A stretch of DNA of 64,000 bases from Dichetophora obliterata (lineage: Eukaryota > Arthropoda > Insecta > Diptera > Sciomyzidae): assembly GCA_963920525.1 (NCBI GenBank), contig OY986435.1, positions 297,711,708-297,775,707 on the forward strand, read 5' to 3'. Positions within the stretch are counted from its first letter, which is position 1. Every line of letters begins with the position of its first letter. The notes under the pieces were generated by a model, which searched no databases, was not told the DNA's origin, and saw only the letters and a list, made by a program, of their open reading frames with translations. This document shows, in pieces, positions 1 to 11,706 of the stretch. Position numbers and translations under genes: made by a program.

Positions 1-21
1 TGAAATTAACATGAAATCTAA

Positions 22-290
22 TTTTTAAAATTATTTTAAGGATACAGTCTTGTGGGCAGTAGCTTAAGGAACATTTTGATGCATAAATCGTCCTTTTATG
101 ATGTATGGTTTAGAAGTTATGGCTAAAAAATCAAAAAAATCGCAAAAAACCACGTCAAAAACTATGATTCATGTAAAAAATTTTAACTAAGATTCTTGAA
201 AAAAAATCAAATTTTTAAAATTATTTTAAGGATACAGTCTTGTGGGCAGTAGCTTAAGGAACATTTTGATGCATGAATCGTCCTTATCTG
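22..290. repeat. Satellite-like tandem repeat, about 190-bp period
   Basis: A block containing AAGGATACAGTCTTGTGG and a following GCAGTAGCTTAAGGAAC segment occurs at about 22-98 and again at about 212-287 with only one or two differences. The spacing is about 190 bp. The linker is A/T-rich with runs such as AAAAAATCGC, a style common in insect satellites. The first copy lies at the window edge, so the array probably continues to the left. No coding potential is seen. Confidence 0.75.
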
Positions 291-299
291 ATATGTAGT

Positions 300-450
300 T
301 TTATCATTATTAAATTAATTATTATAAAATTATCATTATTAAATTAAATTCATTGATCAACCTTACAGAACTGTGAAAATTGGCATTTATCGCAACAATT
401 TAATCCATTGATCAACCATACGGAACTATGAAACTTGCCATTTAATTCTC
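300..450. repeat. Short tandem duplication, about 55-bp period
   Basis: The segment with CATTGATCAACC, a GAACT core and a TTGxCATTTA end is present twice, at about 341-392 and 396-450, with scattered substitutions. Just upstream, TTATCATTATTAAATTAA is also duplicated. It borders the satellite block and may be degenerate satellite or a local duplication. Confidence 0.6.
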
Positions 451-3366
451 CCGATGATGCAAAAGTATCGTATTCTTCAAACTTTTAAAAAAATGGCAAT
501 AATCATATACGAGGTTAATACGTCTGCATTTACATATAACTGACCTCTAAACATAGTAATAAAATACAGAAATGTTCACTTTTTACATTGAACAAAAACA
601 TAAAAATATGTAAACCCCTTTGTGCTTTAATAATGCTTTAAAAACCAAAAAAAGGTCATCAAAATTTACCCAATAAAAGCATGTACAGAAGACAATAGTC
701 ACATATTGTATTAAATAAATACCTTAAACTTCATAAAATAAACTAATAACTTATAAAGATTTAATAAAAAAAATAACATCGTTTCAATATATGCTATTAT
801 ACAATTATATAAATTATACTCACATGAAATTTTACTCAAAAGTAATATATATGAAATAATTCATATATATTATGAATGTTTAAAACTGTATATATATATT
901 ATGTTTAAAACTGTTTATTTTAAAATGTTTAAAATGCTTAAAACCAAAAAATTAAGAAATGCATGATAAAAATGCTCACAACAAATTTCGTCACAGTATT
1001 ACATTTGTACAAAATTATTCTAATAAATGTTAAAAATTTTATCATTGCATTTTAATTACGTGATAAACAAAGTATATAAAAATATGTAAAAAAATAAAAT
1101 GTTCTAAATGAAATTGTTTTACTCGGATTAGTTATATACATTTCAACATAAAATCTATCTGAAATAAATATCTTAATATAACGAAATGGAATTCTTAAAT
1201 ATTTTCCAATTGAATCAAAATATATTTTTGATTATGCTTGCAGGGTTTTCTGATTGGGCAGGTAGGTATATTTTTGTTGGTGGTTTAAGATAACCTAATA
1301 AGAATACTAATAAAATTATAAGTATATGTTTATATAATAATAAATATAATATTAATATATATCTATACTATTCTATACTATATTTATATATATATAAACA
1401 TGCATCTACGATCAATGGTTTTGTCGCAAAATTGACATTTTAATAAAAAATAAAATCATTTTCTTAAATAAATTTCTTAAAATAAAATCATGACTGCTTG
1501 TAACTTTGGTATCTTTTAATAAAATACCTACATAAAAATAATTTCAACAACATTAAAGCAAATGGGTAACAAGCAATTTTCTTCTCTTCATGAAAAAAAA
1601 ACATATTTGCAACTCCTTATTAAAGAATAATTATTTCTTTAGCCGCATCTGAATTCCGTCTTTTTATTCGGCTAATGAAAAAATTATTATTTGCAGATGC
1701 AACCAAAATCTAGCTAGAATAAAATCGCAACAACAATGTCCAGCTAGAAACAACATCAATTCGTCAAACACAAGAAGATCCCAAAAATTAACACAAAAAA
1801 ATAAGCTGTAAAAGTTGTGGCAAATAGAAGTTACATTTTCATTCACATACATACTTATAATATTGTTTTCTTCTCCTTTCGTTACTTGTCGTATTCATTT
1901 TCATGTTTACTTCTTCTTACTCACAGCAATGCGTCAATAACGAGTACAAAAACTCGTTGGTTGTCATTGTTTTGGTTTTTCTGTCGGTGGATGGCTGATA
2001 GTCTGGAAAGAAGTTGGAACGCTGGATGAAGCAATCTCTTGGTATAATTTATACTCGTTGTTTATGCTACATGACCTGTGCTCACTTCATCACAAGTTAA
2101 AAAGTATGCTATTGTCTTTTTCAACTGTTAATAGTATCACATTTATAACCAGCGCCAATTGTGGCAAAACACATGAGGTTCACTCCTTTTTTTTGGAATA
2201 AAACCAAAAGCTTTTTTATGATTTTTTTTTTCTGTTTTTATAAAAAGCAAACAAATAATATCTTTGAATACTATAAACAACTAATTTAAACAGTTAAGAT
2301 AGTGCGTTTCATTGAAGTTGGAATTGGGAAAAACACGTGAAGTGGAACATTTCGTATGGGAGGTTTTTTTTTTGTGTTAGATATATATTGAAGATTTCTG
2401 ACAGAATGGTTCTTGTATTGGTTCAAGACAAAAAAAATATGGCGTTTTAAATATTTGTGTTGCATGGTTGTGGGCGGATTTAAAAATATTTTTGTGTGTA
2501 TTCTAGTAAAGCAAATTCCAAATAATACACCATATTTTATTGGTCTACGATGAGTTCTTCTATTTATTGACAACTTTTGTATGGGGCTCAACCACTGTGC
2601 GGCGCACGTGTATGTTTGCTTCTTGTGCGTAAACAAGTGCAATAGAAGTTTAATTTAAGCTATGCGCATGTAATTTGGCAACTTAGGGTGACAGAAAAAA
2701 AAACTTTACAAATTTAATAATATTTGCTGATTGCAGAAAATGAATGACACGATAATATCGAAACTGCGCATTATTTTTAGGCCTCAACAACTTTATCTAA
2801 TGCGCAGCTTTCACTGTGTAAGATAAAAACAAAAAGCAACACAAGAAGAACACATCTGTTGGTATCAAAATGCTCAGGAAAAAAAAGCACAAAACAAATA
2901 CAAAAAACTCGCTCACTGCTGCGCTCTACTGAGCTCTGTTTCATATCTGTGGCAGATGAGTCGAGTGATTTGGCTGCTTGTGTCGATTATGAGTATTTCG
3001 GCAAGTAGGATAAGTATCAGCAAGGCGACAACAACCACAAGTATTTATGAATCGAAAAAAATGATCTTTCTCTATCCGGGTGAGGTGATAGGGTGAGTAG
3101 GTATTTGTACTTATTTTTTCGGATATACTCAGAGTCGCAAAAAAGCTATCCGTTGCAGATCTCTGTGCAAAACGTTTTTGTATATGAAGTTAGTTGTTTA
3201 AATACAATGCCGCATTAAATTTTTAATTAAAACAGTATAATTTTCTTAACTGATTACATTTATGTACAAAACATGTATTGAACAAATTAGTAATTAGTTT
3301 CGCATTAATTTATTTCCGCATAAAGTTCCAATTGAAAAGCTGCTTTTCAGTAAAGAATAATCACTG
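451..3366. other. AT-rich stretch without a recognised gene
   Basis: Open frames here are short (70-118 codons), low complexity and unlike any protein I know. TA-rich runs occur near 1310-1400. I see no TIR pair, tRNA, or spliced coding signal. Confidence 0.5.
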
Positions 3367-3480
3367 CTCGGCAGATCTACGGCCATTGCAGAGCCGAGAT
3401 TATTAAAAAGCGGCCTTTGTACGGCTGTTGTACAGCCAAGATTATTTAAAAACGGCCTCTGTACGGCAGCTCTTTGGTCA
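3367..3480 (-). repeat. GC-richer minisatellite encoding a 14-residue repeat
   Basis: Within AT-rich surroundings, a unit containing GCCGAGATTATTAAAAAGCG followed by GCCTTTGTACGGC recurs with slight changes about every 42 bp. Read on the minus strand the unit stays in frame and gives repeats of the form AVQRPxxNNLGxxx (two full units plus a partial one). The 42-bp period being a multiple of three is compatible with old coding sequence, but no start, splice site or flanking conserved protein was recognised. It could equally be a non-coding minisatellite. Confidence 0.5.
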
Positions 3481-3489
3481 AAATGTCCC

Positions 3490-6060
3490 ACAAACGACCC
3501 TTGTACGACCGCCGAGAAAAATATTAAAAATTAAGTCCGCTGTTTTGCCATAGCTAAAAAAGTTTTTATTTTTACTCGGGATGAGAAACGTACAATTAAT
3601 TAAAAGTAATCTACTTTACTGTTTTTTTGAAAAAACATGCTGAATTTTTTTAAACATTTAATTAATTTCAATTTTAAATTCCTTGATTTTAATCAAATAT
3701 AAAGGCAAACATTACTTCAAATTCAATAAGTACATAAAGGCCACGCATTTTTTAATTATTAAAGATATTTAAAAAATTTTTAAAACAATGTTTTCTTATT
3801 TTCGTAGCCATTTGATGCATTGTGTGTTATTATCATTGCACAACAGCTAATTTATTGTGTTAAAAGGTTCATATAGTTAGAGTATTCAAAAATTTCTGAT
3901 GAATAAAAAATAGAGAAAAAAAAAACGGAAAGAAAGAAAAAAATGTTGAAGTTTTTGAATTTTTTCAAAAAATTTTCGCTCCAGTTAACCATATTTTCGT
4001 AATCGCTATCCTAAGAATTTTTTAATGTTAAATATCCTGGGTATCCTGGGATTGGCTTTCTTAGTATTGTACTTATATGAAATATATGTATTAAGAAAAT
4101 TTACTTATAGTAGAGCACAATTTCTTTAATGAAATTTTAAAAATTATTGGCATGCTAAAATAATAAAAGAAAAAAAAAATTTTAAAGAACAAAAAATTAT
4201 GTAAAACTTTTTTTTAGTCATAAAATATATAAATTTTCGAAATAATAACGAAATTTTCTATAATAAATATATTTTCGAAATTATATTGCTAAATTTAAAT
4301 ATAGTGATCTAGTTTCCTGATGTTTTGTGTAGAAAAAATATTTTGATACGTACCTATTATTCACAAAAAAACATTTGTGCTCAATTTCGAAAATTTCGCA
4401 TGAGTCAAGTTTCACCAAAATTAAATCAAAGCTCTAAATTATTGCTTGTCACAAGTGAGTGACGTGAAAGTTTTTGTGATGCTTTGTGTGCGTTTGTGTG
4501 TATGAGTGTGTGTGTGCATCGCTCTGAACATGACGTGCACCTAATTATATTTGTTCAATATACTAAGTCATGTTATAAATATTTGCCCAGGCTCTGCTGT
4601 CAATATTGATATTGACAATTATGTGAATTTTTAATTAAGACATGAATTCCGTCAAAGCTGCGTACTTATATAAAAGCGTTCAGGGCAGAAAAGTCAACAA
4701 GTTTTGCGGACAACCTAGAGTTAAGGACATGCAAGGACAATGGCTATATGTCGCATGAATGCATTGAAGTGGTTGAGTGACAGCTGTGAACGGACGTTAG
4801 TGTGACAGGCAAGAATGTCAGATGCATTAAAGTAGAAAAGAGGACTTGGATAGTATGTAAAAATATGCAAAAATTATTTTTTAAAAGTATTCATATTCAC
4901 AGACACACACTACAGTGGAAACTAATTGTATGACCGCACTAGCGACCAGCGCAAAAAGCATAATAAAATTAAAATAAAAAAATGTAATATTAGCACATAA
5001 ACACAATCAAAACGAAATTAAATGTAATTAAAAATTTCCGCCTGAAGCTTGACTATTTTTACTTCTTTTTTTTGCTTTAGTAAATAGACTATGTTTTGCA
5101 TTTTCATTGTTCGAGTTGGTAGTGCGCAAAATGTAGTCGGACAATGCTGCGACTGTCGCATTGGAGGTAGGTGCACGCAGGCAAATCGTATACTTTGTGC
5201 TTGTCTAATAATTAAATTTGCAAGTGACATGAACACACACCTACACAAACACACAACTGCGGCGACTATTGAAAAAAGAATAAAAATAAAACGCAAGCAT
5301 GCCCGTGCAACATCAACTTACAAGTATAGCAACAAAAATTAATGCAGCAGGTCCTTGCAGCAGATGCTGCCCCACGTAAAATTAAAATAGCACAAGTTTT
5401 GAAATTAAACGAATTTGAAAATGGAAAAGGTTTGTGTGAGGATGTGTGTGTGTGTGTGTGTGTTTTTAACAACCAAAATCTTAATTAATATCGGAAAATT
5501 GCAATGTGTTGGTGGAGGATGTTGGTGTTGGTGTGAACGAGAGTAAATGCGGTTGGATGGATGGTAAATTGGTCAATTTCCCCTTCCCTCCCCTCCCACC
5601 ACTTTTCATTTCTTGCAGGCCATAGCGAAAACTTTTATAATTATAACTGTAACTTACGAAAAAGTTTACGGATATTAAATTAATTTTTTTCTTTCTGTTG
5701 CAGTTACGATTATTTTATTTCTTTTTAAATTTTGTTTTCTTCTGCACCACTTTTTATGATTCCAGCCCATAATTGTGTAAGTGTGAGTGTCTTCGTGTTT
5801 CAGTACAATGAATTTTACTTTGATTTTATTACGTTTTATTACATTTCAACCTTTGAGGGCACAAGTTCCAATAGTTCTTAACTATTGTCTAGAATTTGTC
5901 TTGAATTTGCAAAGTTGTTTAATTGTCTAACTTTATATACAATATAACAGCTTGTGATGGAAGCTTATAATTGTGAATGTTATTTCTTCGAACAAATCAA
6001 AAATCTCTATAGAAGTAAGTTTTTTGTTATTTTTTAATAAGAAGTTATGAAATTTCAATG
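3490..6060. other. Non-coding AT-rich stretch with (TG)n tracts
   Basis: Two TG/GT microsatellites lie near 4487-4520 and 5441-5463. The longest open frames (83-92 codons near 5018-5342) are compositionally ordinary and match nothing I recognise. No transposon ends were identified. Confidence 0.5.
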
Positions 6061-9010
6061 GATTTATTTATTTATTTATTTATTTATTTACTTTCTATCA
6101 ATTAAAATGTTTAACAGTCATTGATTTACATGCATTTGTAAAATATATAAATTAAGCAAATAGTATCAAAATTATCCTACACAATATTCATTATATTTTG
6201 TTTGAACGTTATTCTATTTTGTGTGATATCTATTCAAGCAAATATAGAATAAAACGCTGAGCTAATATTATAGAGCGGATCACTTCGGCCATAGTTAGTT
6301 CTATGGTGTGAAGTATGAAAGAAATTCCTTTGTCTAAAATGCCTTTCGGGGCAAAAAAGTGCAAGAAGAGGAGAGGAATCAATGTGGTTCATCAAAATAT
6401 CGCGAGCAAACATTATTAGAAAATACTTTCGCCTAAAAGCCAAGAAGAGCACATCTATATGAATAATTTGGCACATATTCCCAGTTTAGTTTACCAATTA
6501 CAAAACGAGTGAAACGTCTCTGTGCTTGTGTCAAGTCTTGCACTGTATATTCATAATATGGATCCCATATAACACAGCCATATTCTAAGATTGATCTTAT
6601 TTAAAGAGATAAATAAAGTTTTAAGGGTGTATGGGTCGTTGATTTCTTTTGTGTTGCGCCTTATAAATCCAATCGATGCATTAGACTTGTTTATAATGGT
6701 ATTGTAGTGGCTCGCAAACGTAATCATTTTATCAAATAACACACCTAGATCAGATTTAGACTCAACTTTTTGGAGTTCATCGATCGTTATTAAGTAATCA
6801 AAAAAGAAAGGTGTTAGTTTCATATAAAACGACATTATGTTGCATTTTAAAATATTTTAGTGTAGTTTATTAACCGTACACCAATTATGAACATAATTTA
6901 AATCGCGTTGCAGAAGCAAATGATCAGTATGTGAATGTACAGATTTAAATATTTTAACATCATCTGCATACATAAGACATTCCGAGCGCTGAATATAGTT
7001 AGGGAGATCATTTATAAATAAAACGAACAAGAGTGATCCAAGATGACTACCTTCTGGTACACCTAAAAGTTCATAATATCCTTTGAAGAGCTTTTTCCAA
7101 TACGGACAGATTGGCATCGACCTATGAGGTAGTCCTCTATCCAAGATAATAATGAAGAATAAAAAGCCATCAGCCGTAGCTTTTTTACCAGTATAGGAAA
7201 GATGCTGCACCCTATCAAAGTCATTAGCGAAATCTGTGAAAATGACGTCAATTTGGTTTCCTGATTCTAATAAATTTTTATTGAAATGAGAAAATAAAGT
7301 AACATTTGTCGAGGTGGATTTTCCCGATACAAAAACATGCTGCTTTTCCGATATTGAGTTTTTTATGCAGGTATAAATTTGTTTTTTTACAACTGCTTCA
7401 AACAGTTTTGGAATTAATGGTAGTTTAGATATAGGACCATAATTGGATATATTCTGTCGGGAACCAGATTTATGTATAGGAATTATAATAGACTCCTTCC
7501 AGACTTCTAAAAACTGACCCTTGTTGAGGGACAAATTAAATATAAGTGCAAGTGGCGTTACTAAAACACTTGCACACTTCTTAAGAAATATTGGAGGGAT
7601 ATTATCCGGGCCAATATCTTTATCAATGTCAAGAGCTAACATTTCGTTTAACACATCCTCTTCTGAGAGAGATAAAGATCCCAAATCAGTGATGGGGTCA
7701 CCGTAATAGAGTGGATAGTTGCCAACCCTACCATCACTATCTAAGACAAAATTTGATTGAAAAAAATCGGCAAACAGGTTACAAGCATCTTTCGAGTTGT
7801 TCGATATTTTTTCTTTGAAAAACATATTTTTAGGGAAACCCTTGGTATTCCTTTTTTTATTCAAGAAATTCCAGAATGCTTTGGGGTTGCACTTTATATC
7901 AGTTTCAAGACCACGTATAGGCCTTCTGTAAAGGTGCTTCTTGAGTGATTCGTATTCCTTTCGCGCTTGATGGTAACTTCGACAAAAAGCTATATCATCC
8001 TTACTTTTTTTGAATAGTTTATTCACTCTATTTTTTAATCTGGAAAGATTTTTACTAAACCATTCCGGCTTAGAATTCTTCTTAACTTCTTTTATAGGAA
8101 CAAAATTAATAAATGATTCATTTATGATATTAATAAATAACTGGTAATTTTGTAACAAATTGTCACCTAAATCTGCATGCCAGTCTACACTTGATAAGTG
8201 GTTAATAATTTCTACGTAATCAGCTTTTCGAATATCAAAATCGAAAGTATCTTTTTCTAGAGCAGATAACTCTATTGCTAGAACATCCAATTTAATTAAT
8301 AACGCTTTATGATGGAAACTTTTGTTAGACAAAAGGAAATCTGCTTCATCGCAAACCGCATTAAGATCAGGATCGGAAAAAACTAGATCCAATATTTTAT
8401 TCATATTATTTTTAACTGAGTTTATTTGAATTATACCCAACGATAAAATAGAATCAATAAAATCAATCTCCGAGTTTAGGCTCGAATACTGAATCATACT
8501 TGTAAGCTCATCAGACTGAGACCAATTTGTATTACCTAAGTTAAAGTCACCTAAAACTAAGGGGTATTCGTTATCTTTAAGGCGATCAACAATATTAAGT
8601 TTATTACTAAAGTGCATTGAATAAATTTCACTATTAGAGCAGGGTGGAATATACGATATAAATACATAAATACTTATAAACGAGGACACACTAGATCCAT
8701 GACTTGAAACAAGACAATCCACTCGTACACATAATTGCTCTAAGTGTTCAGACTCTAAGTGTTGTAACGTTACTTCCTGACAACGATAACCCGCACGGAC
8801 GGCAATTATAACACCACCACCACGGGTCAATCCAGATGGGAGTAAGCAGCGATCAGGCCGAATAACTTCAAATTGATCATCGAAAAGTACGTTCGCTACT
8901 TTATCAGTTTTAGTTAGCGCTACCAAATATGTACCATTCAGCGAATGTATACACAACAGTTGCCAACTGTTGTCTGCGCTGAATGCGGCCAATGAAAAAC
9001 ACCACAAATA
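6061..9010 (-). mobile_element. Non-LTR retrotransposon (LINE), Jockey/CR1-like, near full length
   Basis: On the minus strand this element carries an apurinic-type endonuclease followed by reverse transcriptase and a typical LINE C-terminal region. It ends in a (TAAA)n tail, seen on the plus strand as TTTATTTATTTATTTATT at about 6062-6090. The 5' end is near 9010; no ORF1 (gag-like) is recognised upstream, so the copy is 5' truncated or its ORF1 is lost. The clade call rests on domain order and motif style only; no target-site duplication was found. Confidence 0.85.
6238..9007 (-). pseudogene. LINE ORF2 (endonuclease + reverse transcriptase), frameshifted
   Basis: The main open frame (6857-9007, 716 codons) holds the endonuclease: a GGGVIIAV strand, then LVLGDFN with the catalytic D and N, in roughly the first 250 residues. 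The polymerase follows: DIGPDNIPP, then SNYGPISKLPLIPKLFE, a TDFANDFD palm strand and the catalytic YADD near residue 690. A stretch between the TDFANDFD strand and LGVPEGSHLG is read in the wrong frame; the correct residues (IEDYLIGRCQS) lie in another frame at 7063-7251, so two compensating frameshifts exist. The frame breaks again after the polymerase; the downstream thumb/C-terminal region continues in other frames at 6551-6835 (DLGVLFDKMITFASHYN) and 6238-6476. The endonuclease N-terminus is also degraded: the usual TETWL box reads TKTDK. As shown it cannot make one functional protein. Confidence 0.85.
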
Positions 9011-11510
9011 CTGTTCGTGTTGTTTTTTTTTTCCTCCAAAACAGCTGTGAGTTTTGTTTGCAACAGTGTTCTAAAAAGTGTGCTCACAGTTGATGGCAAA
9101 TATTTGGTAGGGCATACATTTGCAAAGCTATTTGCCCGTAACCCAGTTACCCTAACGAAAATGCATGTCTTAAAAATATTTTTATTAAATTACATATAAA
9201 GCATGGTTCGTTATTTAACGAAGTGAATTTAAACATATCTTAATTCGAAACACCGTCAACTGAAAACCCCCCATAATTTGTAAATCACTTTGTTTTTATG
9301 CTGCACACATACATATATTTTAATAACAAAATATTTTTTTGACATTGTGTTGCCTTCAACATCAACAAATTTCCATTTCATAAGTTATAAAAGTCATTTC
9401 TTCAAAAAATTCCCTGGGATATTTTATAACTTCAGTATTTATGACTTGACTTAACTTCAACATATAAAATTTCAACTTGAACTGAATGAAATTAAATTTT
9501 AACTTGAGAAATTAAAATTTTTAACTTCGCAAGTTGTACAAAAAGTCAAGTTAACAAAAGTTATTGAAACTGCTCAAGTTAGCTAGAATTATAAAAAGTG
9601 AATAAAACGGCCCTTAGAGACTACTAAAAACTCTTAAATTGAAGGTGTTGAATAGTACTACTAAGCCTTGTACTAAAGTAGTTTTTTTTTTGGGCGGATT
9701 CTTTCAGAAAGTTTGATATTCTTACGAATTTGCAAAAAAATTTCCAAAATCTTTTCAAAATATCGTCCCGAAAAAAGAATATCTATTTATGATTTCAATT
9801 GTTTTTCACATAGTCTAAATATACTTCAATAATAATAAAATTGTTTCACTGATCTTTAGTGGATACGCTTTTATAGAGATCAATATTTATCATAAAACTA
9901 CGAAAAAGTCGAATTTTTACGATATGCGGACATTCTAGGGCATGGCTCCACCTGAAGAAATCAATTGTGGACTAAAGCTCTGCAAAGAACCATCCAAGTA
10001 CACCAGTTGTGTGTTTTTATTTTTTCTTATATCTACTTGTATCTGTTTTGCTCTCAAAGCATTGAGTATGCAGGGAAAATTTCTCTTTTAGATAAAGATG
10101 GAATAGGTATGAGAGAGTGAAATTACCAAGTATCAAAAATACTAGTTTGAGCACATACAGAACAAACAGATATATCGATAATACTGTTATCTTTATTTGG
10201 AACATCTGGAGTATGTGACGTAGCAAGCGTAAAGAATAAAGAGCGAAATAAACAACAGAAAAGAAACAGTTTATATAAGTACAATGCATTTAAGAACTTT
10301 TTTATGTTTTAAATTTGCCAAAAATACGAAAAACGTCCATTCACAGAAAGACACTCACCATTACTTTCTTTAAGTAGAATAGAAATAGACAAAAACAACA
10401 TCAATGCAAAGAGAACGATCTGGAATATCCATATTGAATGGATATATCCATTTAAAAAAGGGTTAAAACAGATACTCCACTTAGCGGAACAGATAAAGAG
10501 AAAAAAAGCTTACACTATAATGAGAGCCAGAGAAAGAGATGATAAGCTCTCTGCTCATTCCAAAGCATATAAGCATATGTTCTGTTCTACTCCTTGTTGT
10601 ATTTGTACCAATATTATCAGGTTTTTACTTGTTATATCTGTTTGTACAAGTAGAACGGATGGTTCGCTGCAGACCTTTATTGTGGACCTTTTCCTTGCAC
10701 AGGTTTTTTGTTTATGAATTAAAGCACCAGAAAAATGCTATTAGAAGTGAATTAAAAAAAAACGATGCACTCTTATGTATATTGCATTCTAAGCTGCACA
10801 ATTTGTTAGTCGATTTTCACCATCACTAACGTTCGTTGTCATAACTACGAAATTAAATTAGCTGTTCAAAATAAAATTTCTGATTGGATTTATTTATGCA
10901 TTTTTTAATTAATATATTTTTTTATAGATGGAAATATAAGAAAGTTTTTTGGTGGTAAGTTTTTATTACGTTACTTTTTCTGTGAACACGACTTGGTCAA
11001 GTGGGTCAGCCGGTGTGCCCTTATGAATACATATCAAAAATTGCAAATGCTCAAATACCCTTGGATTCCTCCTCAAATCTTCGGTTTCAAGGAGGACACG
11101 ATTGGATCCAAGCTGAAATTTTCAGATAAATAAATAAATGAAAAGAATTGTGTTTTGTGATCAGTGTGTTACCGTATGGGCAGAAAATCTTTTTTGCCAT
11201 TTTTGTAAAAGGGTAGACAGATTTCCAGTTTTTGCCTAAAAAATACAGTTTTTTTTTTATTTTACCCAGTTTTTCAAGTTTTTACGTTTAAATCAATGCT
11301 TACTAGTTGTATGAATCAAATACATTAAATTAAATAAATTGTGTGTTACTAAAAAAAATATTAGTAACATTTGAAGCGGCTACTACTACTTTTCACTCCC
11401 TTTCAAAAATTTATTTATGTGGTAGTGCTGTTGCTATTATTGTTGCTTTCGTTGTTTCTGTTGTTTTGTCTCGATTTCCACTAGTCAAGTCTTGACGGTC
11501 AATATATATA
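9011..11510. other. Non-coding AT-rich spacer
   Basis: No gene recognised. 9360-9600 is rich in AACTTGA/TCAAGTT-type words, suggesting an old decayed repeat. The frames at 10520-10829 and 10017-10289 are short and show no family features. A CAGTGTGTTACC sequence near 11161 resembles a hAT-style end, but no partner end was found. Confidence 0.4.
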
Positions 11511-11706
11511 TGTAGGCAAGTTAAACAACGTAACTAATTTTAAATAGCAACTGCTTTATTTCAATGAATTTTTCCTAATAATTTTTATTTTCGATTTTCT
11601 CTAAAAAGTATTTTCTCAATTACGATTAAAATAAAGGATACTCAATTACAATTCTACAGTATTAAATTGTAAAGTATAGTAGTATAACAAGATATGATAA
11701 TCACCA
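11511..11706 (-). repeat. 3' LTR of the gypsy element
   Basis: 196 bp, starting TGTAGGCAAG and ending AATCACCA on the plus strand (TG...CA in element orientation). It matches the other LTR at every base I compared. The gag-pol frame runs into it and stops at 11654. Confidence 0.95.

Noticed and set aside
11161..11190. hAT left end pairing with the 15.3-kb relic
   Set aside because: CAGTGTGTTACC is suggestive but no matching right terminus or 8-bp duplication was found near 16.0-16.4 kb.
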